Shown piece by piece: positions 55,261-64,000 of a DNA stretch of 64,000 nucleotides. Location: NCBI RefSeq assembly GCF_900156745.1, contig NZ_LT707065.1, positions 2,170,001 to 2,234,000 on the forward strand, read 5' to 3'. The position numbers and the translations under genes are program-made. This stretch comes from Achromobacter sp. MFA1 R4. GTDB lineage: Bacteria > Pseudomonadota > Gammaproteobacteria > Burkholderiales > Burkholderiaceae_B. Numbering within the stretch: the stretch's first letter is position 1; each line of letters starts with the position of its first letter. The notes under the pieces are model-generated. The model saw only the letters and a program-made list of their open reading frames with translations. It had not been told where the DNA came from and did no database searches.

Positions 55261-56168
55261 TGGCGGCAGTCCTGGGTCGGCGCCGCGGACTGCCGGCGCT
55301 GCGCAACCGGCGCGACTGGCAGAGCCTGGCCTATCTGGCCGCGCTGCCCGCGCTGGCGGCGTGGCAATGGGCCTACGGGTTCTGGTGGCCGCTCTATGCG
55401 TTGATGCTGTTCCTGACGCTGGGCATCGGTGTCATCCATCACAACCACACGCACATCCGGATGTGGCGCGGACGGCGCGCGAACCGGATCACCGACTTCT
55501 GGATCACGCTGCTGCAGGGGCACCCCACCTTTGTGTTCTATCCGGCGCACGTGGCCAATCACCACCGCTACAAGCATGGCGCGCGCGACGTGGCGCGCAC
55601 CTACCGTTTCGGCGGCGACACGAACCACCTGTGGGGTTATGTCATCCATCCCGTCCAGGCGGTCTGGGTGCTGTATCCGCTGTTCTTCGCGTGGCTGGGG
55701 CGGCTGCGCCGCCACTGGCCCGGCGCGTGGCGTTACTGCATGGCGCAGTACGGCGCGTGGCTGGGCCTGTGGGCCGGCCTGATCGCGCTGAACCCGGTCA
55801 AGGCGCTGGTGTTCGTGATCGTGCCGCAGCTCCATGGCCTGCATTGGCTGCTGGCCACAAATTACCTGCAGCATGCGCACGCGGACGGCGGGCCACGGCA
55901 CGTGGCCGGCCTGAACTACGCGCGCAACTTCGAGGGCCTGGTCAACCCGCTGCTATTCAATATCGGCCTGCATACCGCGCATCACGAGCATCCGCGCGCG
56001 CACTGGTCCGAACTGACCCGCCTGCACCGCGACCACTATCGCGGCCGCGTGCGAAGCGAACTGAATGAACGCGGCCTGACGCCGTATATGTTCCGCGTCT
56101 TCATCCTGGGCGCTTTCGTTGCGCGGTTTCGCAGCCGTTCCTGCATGGCGCCCGAGCACGTCCGCTAG
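55260..56168 (+). CDS. Membrane fatty acid desaturase
   Basis: 302 residues. The histidine boxes of the desaturase family are HHNHTH (about 60-65), HVANHHRYKH (about 97-106) and HTAHHEHPRAHW (about 239-250), between hydrophobic segments. They bind two irons for O2-dependent C-C desaturation. The GTG start overlaps the upstream stop by one base, so translation is coupled. Confidence 0.87.
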   Translation: MAAVLGRRRGLPALRNRRDWQSLAYLAALPALAAWQWAYGFWWPLYALMLFLTLGIGVIHHNHTHIRMWRGRRANRITDFWITLLQGHPTFVFYPAHVANHHRYKHGARDVARTYRFGGDTNHLWGYVIHPVQAVWVLYPLFFAWLGRLRRHWPGAWRYCMAQYGAWLGLWAGLIALNPVKALVFVIVPQLHGLHWLLATNYLQHAHADGGPRHVAGLNYARNFEGLVNPLLFNIGLHTAHHEHPRAHWSELTRLHRDHYRGRVRSELNERGLTPYMFRVFILGAFVARFRSRSCMAPEHVR

Positions 56169-56201
56169 CGCCGCATTGCCACCCTTCACCAGAGATCCGC
56201 C

Positions 56202-58127
56202 ATGCCTATTGCGTTTCATCGTGTCTACCTGGAGAGCGCCGGCTATTTCATGCCGGGCGAGCCCGTGTCCAACGAAGCGATGGACAGTTACATCGCGCCG
56301 CTGAACCGCATGTCCAGCCGGATCAAGAGCCGCATCCTGGCCGAGAACGGCATCAAGCAGCGTTACTACGCCATCGATGCCGACGGCGCGACCGTGTTTT
56401 CCAACGCGCAGCTCGCGGCCAACGCCATCCGCGACTGCCTGCGGCGCCACGACACCGATCTGTCGGCCGTGTCCCTGCTCACGAGCGGATCGTCGGGCGG
56501 CGATGCGCTGATGCCGGGTTTTTCGAACATGATCCAGGGCGAGCTGGCCGCGCCGCCCATGGAAACGCTGTCGGTGCATGGCATCTGCGCCGCGGGCGTC
56601 TCGGCCATCCAGGCCGCCGCGCAGGGCGTGGAGCTGGGGGCGCATGCCAGCGCCCTGGCCGTGGCGAGCGAACTGCCGTCGCGCCTGTTCAAGCGCTCGC
56701 GCTTCGCCGCGCGCGGCTATGACGCGGATTTCGACGCGCACTTCCTGCGCTGGATGCTGTCGGACGGCGCCGGCGCGGTATTGCTGGGCAACAGCGGCCG
56801 GCCGCTGGCCGGCGCGTCGCAGGGCGTGCGCCTGCGCTTGAAGTGGGTGCACCAGCGCTCGTTCTCGGGCGACTACCCCGTGTGCATGCAGCTCGGGCTG
56901 TCGGCGGACCGGAGCAAGGGGCACCTGGACTACCCGTCCTGGAACGAGGCCGAAGCGGACGGCGCGCTGTCGCTGCGCCAGGACATCCGCCTGCTGCCGC
57001 ATCTGTTCGATATCGGCATCCATGAATACGCCAAGCTGGTGCGCGACGGCTGGGTGGATCCGGACCAGGTCGACCACTTCCTGTGCCATTACTCATCCGA
57101 GAAATTCATCCCCGTGGTGGAAGACCTGATGGAGAAGGCGGGCCTTGCGATCCCGCGCGAGCGCTGGTTCAGCAACCTGGCCTGGCGCGGCAACACCGGC
57201 GCCGCGTCCATCCTGATCATGCTGGCCGAGTTCCTGGAGACGCGCGAGGTCAAGCCGGGCGAGCAGATCTTCTGCTACATCCCGGAATCCGGCCGCTTCA
57301 TGGCGGCCTACATGCTGCTGGAAGCCGAGGCGGTCCACGCCAGCGCCAGCGTCGCCGCCGCAGTGCCCGCCGCCGCCGCGCGCCAGGACGCGGCGAGCTT
57401 GGACGCCGAGGCGATCGCGCCGCCGCACGATCCCGACATGGCCCCGCAAGGCCTGGGACAACTGCTGACCGAGCTGGCGTCCATCTGGCACGACTACCGC
57501 TCGCGCGTGTGGCGCACGCCGGTGGTCAGGCGCCTGCGCGAGCGCCGGTTCCAGACCGCGGACTACCTGACCTGGATGGAGAACTGGATCCCGCAGGTGC
57601 GCGAAGGCAGCAAGTGGATGCGCGAGGGCGCCGCCTCGCTGTCCGAGCAGTACGCGCCCCTGGCCGCGCTGATCGACACGCACGCGGGCGAAGAGCAGAA
57701 CGATTTCCAGATCCTGTTCCAGGACTACCGCACGGCGGGCGGCACGGTGGACAACATCGACGCCCTGCGCCGCAATCCCGGCGGCGAGGCGCTCAACGCC
57801 TATCTGCACGGGCTGGCGGCCACGCGCGATCCGATCGGACTGCTGGGTGCGATCTACATCATCGAGGGCACGGGACAGCGCATCGTGCCGGCGTTGCTGC
57901 CGCTGCTCAAGGCAAGCCTGACGCTGCCGCCCGACGCCTTCCGCTTCCTGGAATACCACGGCCACAACGACGAGCACCACCTGGCGCGGTGGCTGACCGC
58001 CGTGGAGCTGGTGCTCGATTGCGACGAGGACGGGCGCGCCGCGCAGCGCATCGTCGACACGGCGCGCCGCACGGCGGCGCTCTACCTGATGCAGTTTCAT
58101 CATGTGATGGAGGCGGACGCGGCATGA
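56202..58127 (+). CDS. Fusion of a ketoacyl-ACP synthase III-like domain and a haem-oxygenase-like di-iron domain
   Basis: 641 residues, two modules. Residues 1-375 are a KAS III/thiolase fold with a full Cys-His-Asn triad: Cys129 (HGICAAGVSA), His296 (CHYSSEKF) and Asn331 (RGNTGAAS). Residues about 415-641 resemble the haem-oxygenase-like iron-containing redox family, with likely metal ligands in HAGEEQ (His494, Glu497/498), IIEGTG (Glu555) and EYHGHNDEHH (His586, Asp590, His593). An Ala/Asp-rich linker (380-412) joins them. It suggests claisen-type chain extension coupled to oxidative cleavage or desaturation. The product is unknown; the ATGA overlap couples it to the next gene. Confidence 0.82.
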   Translation: MPIAFHRVYLESAGYFMPGEPVSNEAMDSYIAPLNRMSSRIKSRILAENGIKQRYYAIDADGATVFSNAQLAANAIRDCLRRHDTDLSAVSLLTSGSSGGDALMPGFSNMIQGELAAPPMETLSVHGICAAGVSAIQAAAQGVELGAHASALAVASELPSRLFKRSRFAARGYDADFDAHFLRWMLSDGAGAVLLGNSGRPLAGASQGVRLRLKWVHQRSFSGDYPVCMQLGLSADRSKGHLDYPSWNEAEADGALSLRQDIRLLPHLFDIGIHEYAKLVRDGWVDPDQVDHFLCHYSSEKFIPVVEDLMEKAGLAIPRERWFSNLAWRGNTGAASILIMLAEFLETREVKPGEQIFCYIPESGRFMAAYMLLEAEAVHASASVAAAVPAAAARQDAASLDAEAIAPPHDPDMAPQGLGQLLTELASIWHDYRSRVWRTPVVRRLRERRFQTADYLTWMENWIPQVREGSKWMREGAASLSEQYAPLAALIDTHAGEEQNDFQILFQDYRTAGGTVDNIDALRRNPGGEALNAYLHGLAATRDPIGLLGAIYIIEGTGQRIVPALLPLLKASLTLPPDAFRFLEYHGHNDEHHLARWLTAVELVLDCDEDGRAAQRIVDTARRTAALYLMQFHHVMEADAA

Positions 58128-59020
58128 ACAAGGAGCCCGAATTCCTTGCCCGGGAACACGATCCCGCGGACCCGAGCCCCTGGCTCGCGCTGTACCTGGA
58201 CCGCAGCACGCCGCTGCCGGACAAGGTCAAGAAGGCCTGGCTGACGGACTCGAGCTGCGCGTCGCGCCAGTACCTGCTGCCGTTCCTGCGGCCGATCGCA
58301 CGCGCCTTCATCATCCTGATCCAGGTCATCAAGACCTTCCTGCCGCGCCGCTGGTCGCATTCGAAGCTGCTGCACCGCATCCTGGCCTGGGGCCTGAAGC
58401 GGTTCGTGTCGCCCGAGGCCAATTGGCTGATCCTGCGGCATTTCCACCTGGGCGCGCAGGCGCTGGCCTTCATCGCCGCCAACTCGCCGGTGCCGATCAC
58501 CACGACGCCGCTCGAGCCGATGGAGATCGACGACCTGAAGGACGATCTCTTCGTCAAGCACGACCTGAATCTCTTTAACTTCGTCATCCGCCTGAACCAG
58601 GCGCTGCGCGATGCGGGCGTGGAGATGCATGCGCCCCAGACGGTGGACTTCTCCATGCTCCGCGACCCGCCGATCCGGCTGGAGGACATGCCGCGGGGCA
58701 AGCTGAACTTCCTGGATCTGCAAAGCGCCATCGAGCTTTTCACGCCGCTGTACCAGTTGATGCTGACCGACAACGACTTCTGGCGCGCGGCCAATTCGCT
58801 GCAGCTGGACGAGACCATCGGCATCTATGCGGCCAAGCTGCTGGGGGCGCCGCAGCACCTGATCCTGGTCAACAACAACCATCCGCTGGTGCCGCTGTCG
58901 ACCCTGCGCGCGGGCTATCGGCTGGTGCTGCACGGGCTGTCCACCGAGATGCTGCACAGCCTGCTGATGGAGATGAAAGCGGCGCAGGCGGGCGCCGAAC
59001 CGCCGGCCCCGATCGCGTAG
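58124..59020 (+). CDS. Uncharacterised protein, last gene of the lipid operon
   Basis: 298 residues, family not recognised. It has one or two hydrophobic segments (YLLPFLRPIARAFIILIQVIKTFL, about 50-73) and otherwise looks soluble, with many conserved-looking acidic and His residues (ILRHFHLGAQALAFIAAN, MEIDDLKDDLFVKHDLNLFNFVIRLNQAL). Peripheral membrane attachment is plausible. It overlaps the fusion gene by ATGA and so almost surely works in the same pathway. Confidence 0.75.
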   Translation: MNKEPEFLAREHDPADPSPWLALYLDRSTPLPDKVKKAWLTDSSCASRQYLLPFLRPIARAFIILIQVIKTFLPRRWSHSKLLHRILAWGLKRFVSPEANWLILRHFHLGAQALAFIAANSPVPITTTPLEPMEIDDLKDDLFVKHDLNLFNFVIRLNQALRDAGVEMHAPQTVDFSMLRDPPIRLEDMPRGKLNFLDLQSAIELFTPLYQLMLTDNDFWRAANSLQLDETIGIYAAKLLGAPQHLILVNNNHPLVPLSTLRAGYRLVLHGLSTEMLHSLLMEMKAAQAGAEPPAPIA

Positions 59021-59052
59021 AAAAGACGGCAGGGATCAGTGTTGACCCGGCG

Positions 59053-59080
59053 TTACATCGTCCGGCCGGTGGGCTATATT
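59053..59080 (+). promoter_or_regulatory. Candidate promoter of the antiporter gene
   Basis: TTACAT at 59053-59058, a 16-base spacer and TATATT at 59075-59080. A small palindrome GCTTGTC-C-GACAAGC (59086-59100) lies at the expected transcript start. Confidence 0.4.
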
Positions 59081-59123
59081 GCGACGCTTGTCCGACAAGC
59101 CTGCCGGAACGTGTATCTGTTGC

Positions 59124-59166
59124 GCGGCGCGCCGTCGCGCGGCGGATCCGCCCGACGGCGCGCCGC
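59124..59166 (+). promoter_or_regulatory. Very stable stem-loop in the antiporter leader
   Basis: Perfect 14-base GC-rich arms GCGGCGCGCCGTCG (59124-59137) and CGACGGCGCGCCGC (59153-59166) enclose the 12-base palindrome GGCGGATCCGCC (59141-59152). The stem ends at the base before a GTG start codon and 27 bases before the preferred ATG. It could regulate translation or transcription elongation, or be a mobile palindromic repeat. Confidence 0.6.
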
Positions 59167-59193
59167 GTGAACCCGTTACAGGAATTCCCCTAC

Positions 59194-60477
59194 ATGCCCC
59201 AGCCGCTAGAGGTCATCGCCACCATTCTGTTCGCCGTGGCGGTCCTCCATACCTTCTCGGTTCCCTTCTTCGCGCGGCTCGCGCATCGTGGCGGACCGCA
59301 TGCGGGCTTCTGGCATCTGTTCTCCGAAGTCGAGGCCGTCTTCGGCGTCTGGGCGTTCGCGCTGATCGTGACGATGGCATCGCTGGGCGGCCCCGCCAGC
59401 GCCATCGCGTACATGGACACCCGCAACTTCACGGAGCCGTTGTTCGTCTTCGTCATCATGGTCGTGGCCGCCAGCCGGCCGATTCTGGAGCTGGTGGGTC
59501 TGCTGGTCCGCGTCGTGGCCCGGGCCTTGCCCCTGCCGCGCGAACTGTCCACCTTCTTCGTGGTGATGGCGATGGTGCCGCTGGGCGGCTCGTTCATCAC
59601 CGAGCCCGCCGCCATGACCCTGGCGGCCATCCTGTTGCGCGATGCCTACTTCCGCACCAGCGGCCGGGCCGGCTTCAAGTACCTGACCCTGGGCGTGCTG
59701 TTCGTGAACGTGTCCATCGGCGGGGTGCTGACTTCATACGCCGCGCCGCCCGTGCTGATGGTCGCGGGCACGTTCGGGTGGGATGCCGCCTTCATGCTGC
59801 AGCATTTCGGCTGGCGCGCCGCGGTCGCGGTGTGCCTGAACGCCGGCCTGCTGACGTTCATCTGCCGCAAGGCGCTGATGGAGCACTCGGTGGGCACCGG
59901 CGGCGGCGTGGACGCGCCGCAGGGCGCGGGCAAGCGTGCGCCGGTGCCGGCCATCGTGATCCTGGTGCACCTGGTCTTCCTGATCGCCGTGGTGCTGACG
60001 GCGCATCATCCCGCGATTTTTATGGGCCTGCTCATGATGTTCATCGGCTTCTCGGAGGCCTACAAGCGGCACCAGGACCGCCTGATGATCAAAGAGGGCC
60101 TGATGGTGGGCTTTTTCCTGGCGGGGCTGGTGGTGCTGGGCGGCTTGCAGAAGTGGTGGCTGCAGGACCTGCTGGGCGGACTGGAACCGTTCCTGCTGTT
60201 CTGGGGAGCCACCGCGCTCACCGCCATCACCGACAATGCGGCCCTGACTTATCTGGGGTCGCTGGTCGAAGGCACCAACGAGACCTGGCGGTACATGCTG
60301 GTGGCCGGCGCCGTGACCGGCGGCGGGCTGACGGTGATCGCCAACGCCCCGAATCCCGCGGGCTTCGCCATCCTGAAGAACCATTTCCCCGACGGCAGCA
60401 TTTCCTCCGGGCGCCTCTTCCTGTGCGCCCTGGCGCCCACCCTGGTGGCCGCGGCGATGTTCCTGCTGCCCGTGTAG
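59194..60477 (+). CDS. Putative Na+/H+ antiporter
   Basis: 427 residues from the ATG at 59194 (436 from the GTG at 59167). It has about eleven to twelve membrane helices with conserved VPLGGSFITEPAAMTLAAILLRDAYF, VNVSIGGVLTSYAAPPVLMVA and TAITDNAALTYLGSL segments, matching the putative Na+/H+ antiporter family rather than NhaA/B. AGGA lies 10 bases before 59194, while the GTG abuts a long stem-loop, so the ATG is preferred. Confidence 0.82.
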   Translation: MPQPLEVIATILFAVAVLHTFSVPFFARLAHRGGPHAGFWHLFSEVEAVFGVWAFALIVTMASLGGPASAIAYMDTRNFTEPLFVFVIMVVAASRPILELVGLLVRVVARALPLPRELSTFFVVMAMVPLGGSFITEPAAMTLAAILLRDAYFRTSGRAGFKYLTLGVLFVNVSIGGVLTSYAAPPVLMVAGTFGWDAAFMLQHFGWRAAVAVCLNAGLLTFICRKALMEHSVGTGGGVDAPQGAGKRAPVPAIVILVHLVFLIAVVLTAHHPAIFMGLLMMFIGFSEAYKRHQDRLMIKEGLMVGFFLAGLVVLGGLQKWWLQDLLGGLEPFLLFWGATALTAITDNAALTYLGSLVEGTNETWRYMLVAGAVTGGGLTVIANAPNPAGFAILKNHFPDGSISSGRLFLCALAPTLVAAAMFLLPV

Positions 60478-60545
60478 GGCAGGGGCCGCCGGGCCCCGGG
60501 GCCGCGCCGGGGGCGGCGGCTTCCGGCCGGCAGGCCGGGCAGGCC

Positions 60546-60574
60546 TGCGATGCTTTAAGAAAAACCGCTAAAAT
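60546..60574 (+). promoter_or_regulatory. Candidate promoter of the fmdB-DUF502-aspS group
   Basis: TGCGAT at 60546-60551, a 17-base spacer and TAAAAT at 60569-60574. The -10 is good and the -35 poor. The rest of the 60478-60681 gap is GC-rich, with a possible hairpin just after the antiporter gene. Confidence 0.4.
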
Positions 60575-60681
60575 TCAACACTTTCCCGTATTTTTCCGGC
60601 CTAGCCCAGCCGCCGAGCCCTGCGCCCGCGCAGGCGGACCGGCGGAATTTGATATGCCCGGCTTGCGCCTGGGAGCCCTCG

Positions 60682-61008
60682 ATGCCCATCTACGCCTATA
60701 AGTGCAGCGCCTGCGGCCACGCCAAAGACGTCTTGCAGAAGATCTCCGATGCGCCGCTTTCGGATTGCCCCGAATGCGGCCAAAGCACATTCTCCAAGCA
60801 GGTGACCGCGGCTGGATTCCAGCTCAAGGGCTCCGGCTGGTATGTCACGGATTTCCGTGGCAATGGCAATGGCAATGGCGGCGGCAGCGGCCAGGGCGCC
60901 GCGCCGGCCGGTGCGCCGGCGGCGTCCGCCGAAAGCGCCGCGCCCGCCGCGGCGCCGGCTGCAACGCCCGCCCCGGCGGCGCCTGCTGCCGGCGGCACCG
61001 CCGCCTAG
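60682..61008 (+). CDS. FmdB-family zinc ribbon protein
   Basis: 108 residues. The N-terminal zinc ribbon has MPIYAYKCSACG and CPECG (two CxxC pairs), then FSKQVTAAGFQLKGSGWYVTDFRG. The last 45 residues are low-complexity Gly, Ala and Pro. The family is small and of unknown role, often suggested to be regulatory. It is the first gene of a group with the DUF502 gene and aspS, the arrangement seen in related genomes. Confidence 0.87.
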   Translation: MPIYAYKCSACGHAKDVLQKISDAPLSDCPECGQSTFSKQVTAAGFQLKGSGWYVTDFRGNGNGNGGGSGQGAAPAGAPAASAESAAPAAAPAATPAPAAPAAGGTAA

Positions 61009-61018
61009 AGCCCGCGCG

Positions 61019-61690
61019 ATGCGGATGCGCGTCTTCAAGAAGTACTTCATCACCGGCCTGCTGATCTGGGTTCCCCTGGTCATCACGGTGTGGGTACTGG
61101 GACTGCTGGTCGCCACCCTGGAAGGGTTCGTGCCCGGTTTCCTGTCGTCCGAATCGCTTTTCGGCATCGACATTCCCGGTTTCCGCTTCGTCCTGGTCAT
61201 CGTGGTGGTGCTTCTGACTGGCGTCTTCGCAGCCAACCTGATCGGCCGCACCATGGTGGACCAGTGGGAAAGCCTGCTGGGCCGCATCCCGCTGGTGCGC
61301 TCCATCTACAACTCGGTCAAGCAGGTCAGCGATACCGTGCTTGCCCCCAACGGACAGGCGTTCCGCCGCGCGGTGCTGGTGCAGTATCCGCGGGCCGGGG
61401 CCTGGACCATCGCCTTCGTCACCGGCACGCCCAGCGGTGAAGTGGCTTCCAGCCTGCCTGGCGACCACATCAGCGTGTACGTGCCGACGACGCCGAACCC
61501 CACGTCCGGCTTTTTCCTGATGGTGCCTCGCGAAGAGGCGATCGACCTTCAGATGAGCGTGGACGCGGCATTGAAGTACATCGTTTCCATGGGCGTGGTC
61601 GCCCCGGTCCCGGCGGCGACGCCCGCGGTCCGGCCGGCTGCGCTCTCTCCGGCGCCGGGCGTGCACGACGCACCCCGCGCCGATTCGTAA
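61019..61690 (+). CDS. DUF502 membrane protein
   Basis: 223 residues. Two N-terminal membrane helices ([25 protein letters not shown] and [22 protein letters not shown]) precede a conserved soluble domain with [20 protein letters not shown] and [18 protein letters not shown]. Function is unknown. ATG codons at 61019 and 61025 are both possible. It starts 10 bases after the fmdB gene. Confidence 0.85.
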   Translation: MRMRVFKKYFITGLLIWVPLVITVWVLGLLVATLEGFVPGFLSSESLFGIDIPGFRFVLVIVVVLLTGVFAANLIGRTMVDQWESLLGRIPLVRSIYNSVKQVSDTVLAPNGQAFRRAVLVQYPRAGAWTIAFVTGTPSGEVASSLPGDHISVYVPTTPNPTSGFFLMVPREEAIDLQMSVDAALKYIVSMGVVAPVPAATPAVRPAALSPAPGVHDAPRADS

Positions 61691-61730
61691 CCCTTACGCT
61701 CAAACCAAGCACACAACGGAGTCATCCCGC

Positions 61731-63515
61731 ATGCGTACCTGCTACACCGGCCAGGTTTGCCGTGACCATCTCGGCCAGACCGTCACCCTGTACGGCTGGG
61801 TGAACCGCCGCCGCGACCACGGCGGGGTCATCTTCATCGACCTGCGCGACCGCGCGGGCCTGGCCCAGATCGTGTTCGATCCGGACAACGCCGCCTTCGC
61901 CACCGCCGAGCGCCTGCGCAACGAATTCTGCATCCGCGTCACGGGCCTGGTGCGCGAGCGTCCGGCCGGCACGGCCAACGCCGAACTGGCCTCGGGCGAG
62001 GTCGAAGTGCTCTGCAAGGAAGTCGAAATCCTGAACGCGTCGGTCACCCCGCCGTTCCAGCTCGATGACGACAACCTGTCCGAGACCACCCGCCTGACGC
62101 ACCGCGTGCTGGACCTGCGCCGCCCGCAGATGCAGCGCAACCTGATGCTGCGCTATCGCGTGTCCATCGAAACCCGCAAGTTCCTGGACGAGCTGGGCTT
62201 CATCGACATCGAAACCCCCATGCTGGCCAAGAGCACGCCCGAAGGCGCGCGCGACTACCTGGTGCCCTCGCGTGTGAACGCCGGCCACTTCTTCGCGCTG
62301 CCGCAGTCGCCGCAGCTCTTCAAGCAGATGCTGATGGTCTCGGGCTTTGACCGGTACTACCAGATCACCAAGTGCTTCCGCGACGAAGACCTGCGCGCCG
62401 ACCGCCAGCCTGAATTCACCCAGATCGACTGCGAAACCTCGTTCCTGAACGAATTCGAAATCCGCGAGATCTTCGAGAACCTGATCCGCCACGTCTTCAA
62501 GGTGGTGCAGGGCGTCGACCTGCCGTCGCCGTTCCCCATCATGCCCTGGACCGAGGCGATGCGCCGCTACGGCTCGGACAAGCCGGACCTGCGCGTGCAG
62601 CTTGAATTCACCGACATCACCGACGTGATGCGCGACGTGGACTTCAAGGTGTTCGCCGCCGCCGCCACGGCGCCCGGCAGCCGCGTGGTTGCCCTGCGCG
62701 TGCCGGGCGGGGCCGAGATGTCGCGCAGCGAGATCGACGCCTACACCCAGTTCGTCGGCATCTACGGCGCCAAGGGCCTGGCCTACATCAAGGTCAACGA
62801 CGTGGCCAAGGGCCGCGACGGCCTGCAATCGCCCATCGTCAAGAACCTGCATGACGCTGCGCTGGCCGAGCTGGTCAAGCGCACGGGCGCCCAGGACGGC
62901 GACATCATCTTCTTTGGCGCGGACCGCGAGAAGGTCGTCAACGACGCCATCGGCGCGCTGCGCGTGAAGATCGGCCATAGCGAATTCGGCAAGAAGACGG
63001 GTCTGTTCACGGCCGGCTGGAAGCCGCTGTGGGTGGTCGACTTCCCGATGTTCGAGTACGACGAGGAAGACGGCCGCTACACCGCCGCCCACCACCCGTT
63101 CACCAGCCCCAAGGACGGCCACGAAGACTTCCTGGAATCCGATCCCAGCAAGGCGTTCGCCAAGGCCTACGACATGGTGCTGAACGGTTGGGAAATCGGC
63201 GGCGGCTCGGTCCGTATCCATCGCGAAGAAGTGCAGAGCAAGGTGTTCCGCGCGCTGAAGATCGGCGCCGAGGAAGCCCGCGAGAAGTTCGGCTACCTGC
63301 TGGACGCGCTGCAGTACGGCGCGCCTCCGCACGGCGGCATCGCCTTCGGCCTGGACCGCATCGTTACGATGATGACCGGCGCCGAATCGATCCGCGACGT
63401 GATCGCCTTCCCGAAGACGCAGCGCGCCCAGGACCTCCTGACGCAAGCGCCGTCGGAAGTTGACGAGAAGCAACTGCGCGAGCTGCACATCCGCCTGCGC
63501 AACGTCGAGAAGTAG
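61731..63515 (+). CDS. aspS: Aspartyl-tRNA synthetase
   Basis: 594 residues, bacterial type. The N-terminal anticodon-binding OB fold ([22 protein letters not shown]) is followed by class II motifs: motif 2 [18 protein letters not shown] and motif 3 [15 protein letters not shown], with the GAD insertion domain around 290-400. Whether it also charges tRNA-Asn cannot be told from this window. Confidence 0.97.
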   Translation: MRTCYTGQVCRDHLGQTVTLYGWVNRRRDHGGVIFIDLRDRAGLAQIVFDPDNAAFATAERLRNEFCIRVTGLVRERPAGTANAELASGEVEVLCKEVEILNASVTPPFQLDDDNLSETTRLTHRVLDLRRPQMQRNLMLRYRVSIETRKFLDELGFIDIETPMLAKSTPEGARDYLVPSRVNAGHFFALPQSPQLFKQMLMVSGFDRYYQITKCFRDEDLRADRQPEFTQIDCETSFLNEFEIREIFENLIRHVFKVVQGVDLPSPFPIMPWTEAMRRYGSDKPDLRVQLEFTDITDVMRDVDFKVFAAAATAPGSRVVALRVPGGAEMSRSEIDAYTQFVGIYGAKGLAYIKVNDVAKGRDGLQSPIVKNLHDAALAELVKRTGAQDGDIIFFGADREKVVNDAIGALRVKIGHSEFGKKTGLFTAGWKPLWVVDFPMFEYDEEDGRYTAAHHPFTSPKDGHEDFLESDPSKAFAKAYDMVLNGWEIGGGSVRIHREEVQSKVFRALKIGAEEAREKFGYLLDALQYGAPPHGGIAFGLDRIVTMMTGAESIRDVIAFPKTQRAQDLLTQAPSEVDEKQLRELHIRLRNVEK

Positions 63516-63560
63516 CCCCCCCCGAAGCGCCTGCGGCGCCTCCCCCCAGGGGGCCCGCTG
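63514..63560. repeat. GC-rich intergenic repeat-like element after aspS
   Basis: A C-run, then GAAGCGCCTGCGGCGCCTC, then a CCCCCC-AGGGGG hairpin. This pattern resembles dispersed intergenic elements that I recall from Burkholderiales genomes; it may end aspS transcription. Only one copy is in this window. Confidence 0.35.
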
Positions 63561-63749
63561 GCGGACCGGCGGAGCCGGATCCGCGGCGCTGCGCTTGCGG
63601 TGCGCTCGCGCACAGGCACCGCAAAGGTGGGAACGGCCGGCTGAAATGGAGTAATCTGGCTGACGCCGCCCGACGTGGCGGCGCCTGGCCAGAGGACCTT
63701 CCGGGACCCGGCCGGCGGTTCCCCAGATTTGAAAGGCGCCATTGCTTCC

Positions 63750-64000
63750 ATGTCGCTCATCCGAGTCGTCAGCTACAACATACACAAGGGCCGTTCGGCA
63801 CTGGGCCGGCGCGACTCCCTGAATGAACTTCGCCTGGGCCTGTACGGCCTGCGCCCCGACCTGGTCTTCCTGCAGGAGGTCCAGGGCCGCAACGAGCAGA
63901 AGTCGCTGCTCGATGCCCAGCACGAATCCCTGGCCGCCGCATTGCGGCTGGATGTGGCCTACGGCCGCAATGCGGTCCGCCACGCCACCGACCACGGCAA
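63750..64000 (+). CDS. Endonuclease/exonuclease/phosphatase family protein (partial, 5' end)
   Basis: The first 83 codons, cut by the window end. The opening MSLIRVVSYNIHKGRS holds the metal-binding Asn of SYNIH, and LRPDLVFLQEVQGR holds the Glu ligand. Members hydrolyse phosphodiester or phosphate bonds. In related genomes a gene of this type precedes a cardiolipin synthase gene, which would make it part of phospholipid metabolism, but that lies outside the window. Confidence 0.82.
   Translation, partial: MSLIRVVSYNIHKGRSALGRRDSLNELRLGLYGLRPDLVFLQEVQGRNEQKSLLDAQHESLAAALRLDVAYGRNAVRHATDHG

Noticed and set aside
59021..59193. Known riboswitch (manganese or sodium type) upstream of the antiporter
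   Set aside because: I could not match the conserved loops of either class; the dominant feature is a simple long GC stem.

Overview
The window is bacterial chromosome with high GC content and dense coding. Protein sequences and gene order (mrcA-aroK-aroB-dgt, lptM-lysA facing cyaY, uvrA/MFS/ssb, System II cytochrome c maturation, several DUF4148 proteins) point to a betaproteobacterium of the Alcaligenaceae, most like Achromobacter or Bordetella. That placement is inference from remembered families; no search was run. I see no rRNA, tRNA, insertion sequence, prophage or CRISPR array.

Layout. 0-2.4 kb: an aldehyde dehydrogenase and an LpxO-like dioxygenase. 2.5-11.85 kb: the spc and alpha ribosomal protein operons (rplN to rplQ with secY, infA, rpmJ, rpoA), with their own promoter and a long leader, closed by a strong terminator. 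The S10 half is not upstream. 11.9-22 kb: HIT protein, cutA-dsbD, an EamA transporter, engB-hemB, a dihaem cytochrome c and the ResB/CcsA haem-attachment pair. DsbD supplies reductant, HemB makes a haem precursor, and ResB/CcsA attach haem to c-type cytochromes. 22-35 kb: lptM-lysA, cyaY, mrcA, aroK-aroB-dgt, a GST, uvrA, an MFS transporter and ssb.

35-50 kb is the accessory and regulatory part: a LysR/D-tartrate dehydratase pair; a TonB siderophore receptor with a divergent AraC regulator; two near-identical DUF4148 genes followed by a TetR gene, all preceded by copies of one 18-bp operator-like palindrome; an isochorismatase-family hydrolase; a second TetR gene that shares a different palindrome with an unannotated 37-residue membrane microprotein; malate synthase G with a divergent FadR-type GntR regulator and two identical TGGT-N3-ACCA sites; a saccharopine dehydrogenase-like protein; a third DUF4148 gene; and a DUF1090 protein.

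50-64 kb: ubiA, a LysN-like aminotransferase, a free-methionine sulfoxide reductase, a DapA-family lyase, and a compact four-gene operon (fatty acid hydroxylase, desaturase, a fusion of a ketoacyl-ACP synthase III with a haem-oxygenase-like di-iron domain, and an unknown protein) that looks like a lipid or hydrocarbon pathway. Then come a putative Na+/H+ antiporter with a long stem-loop in its leader, an FmdB zinc ribbon protein, a DUF502 membrane protein, aspS, and the start of an endonuclease/exonuclease/phosphatase gene cut by the window end.

The strongest candidates for something undescribed are the TetR/DUF4148 regulon, the TetR/microprotein pair and the ketosynthase-di-iron lipid operon.
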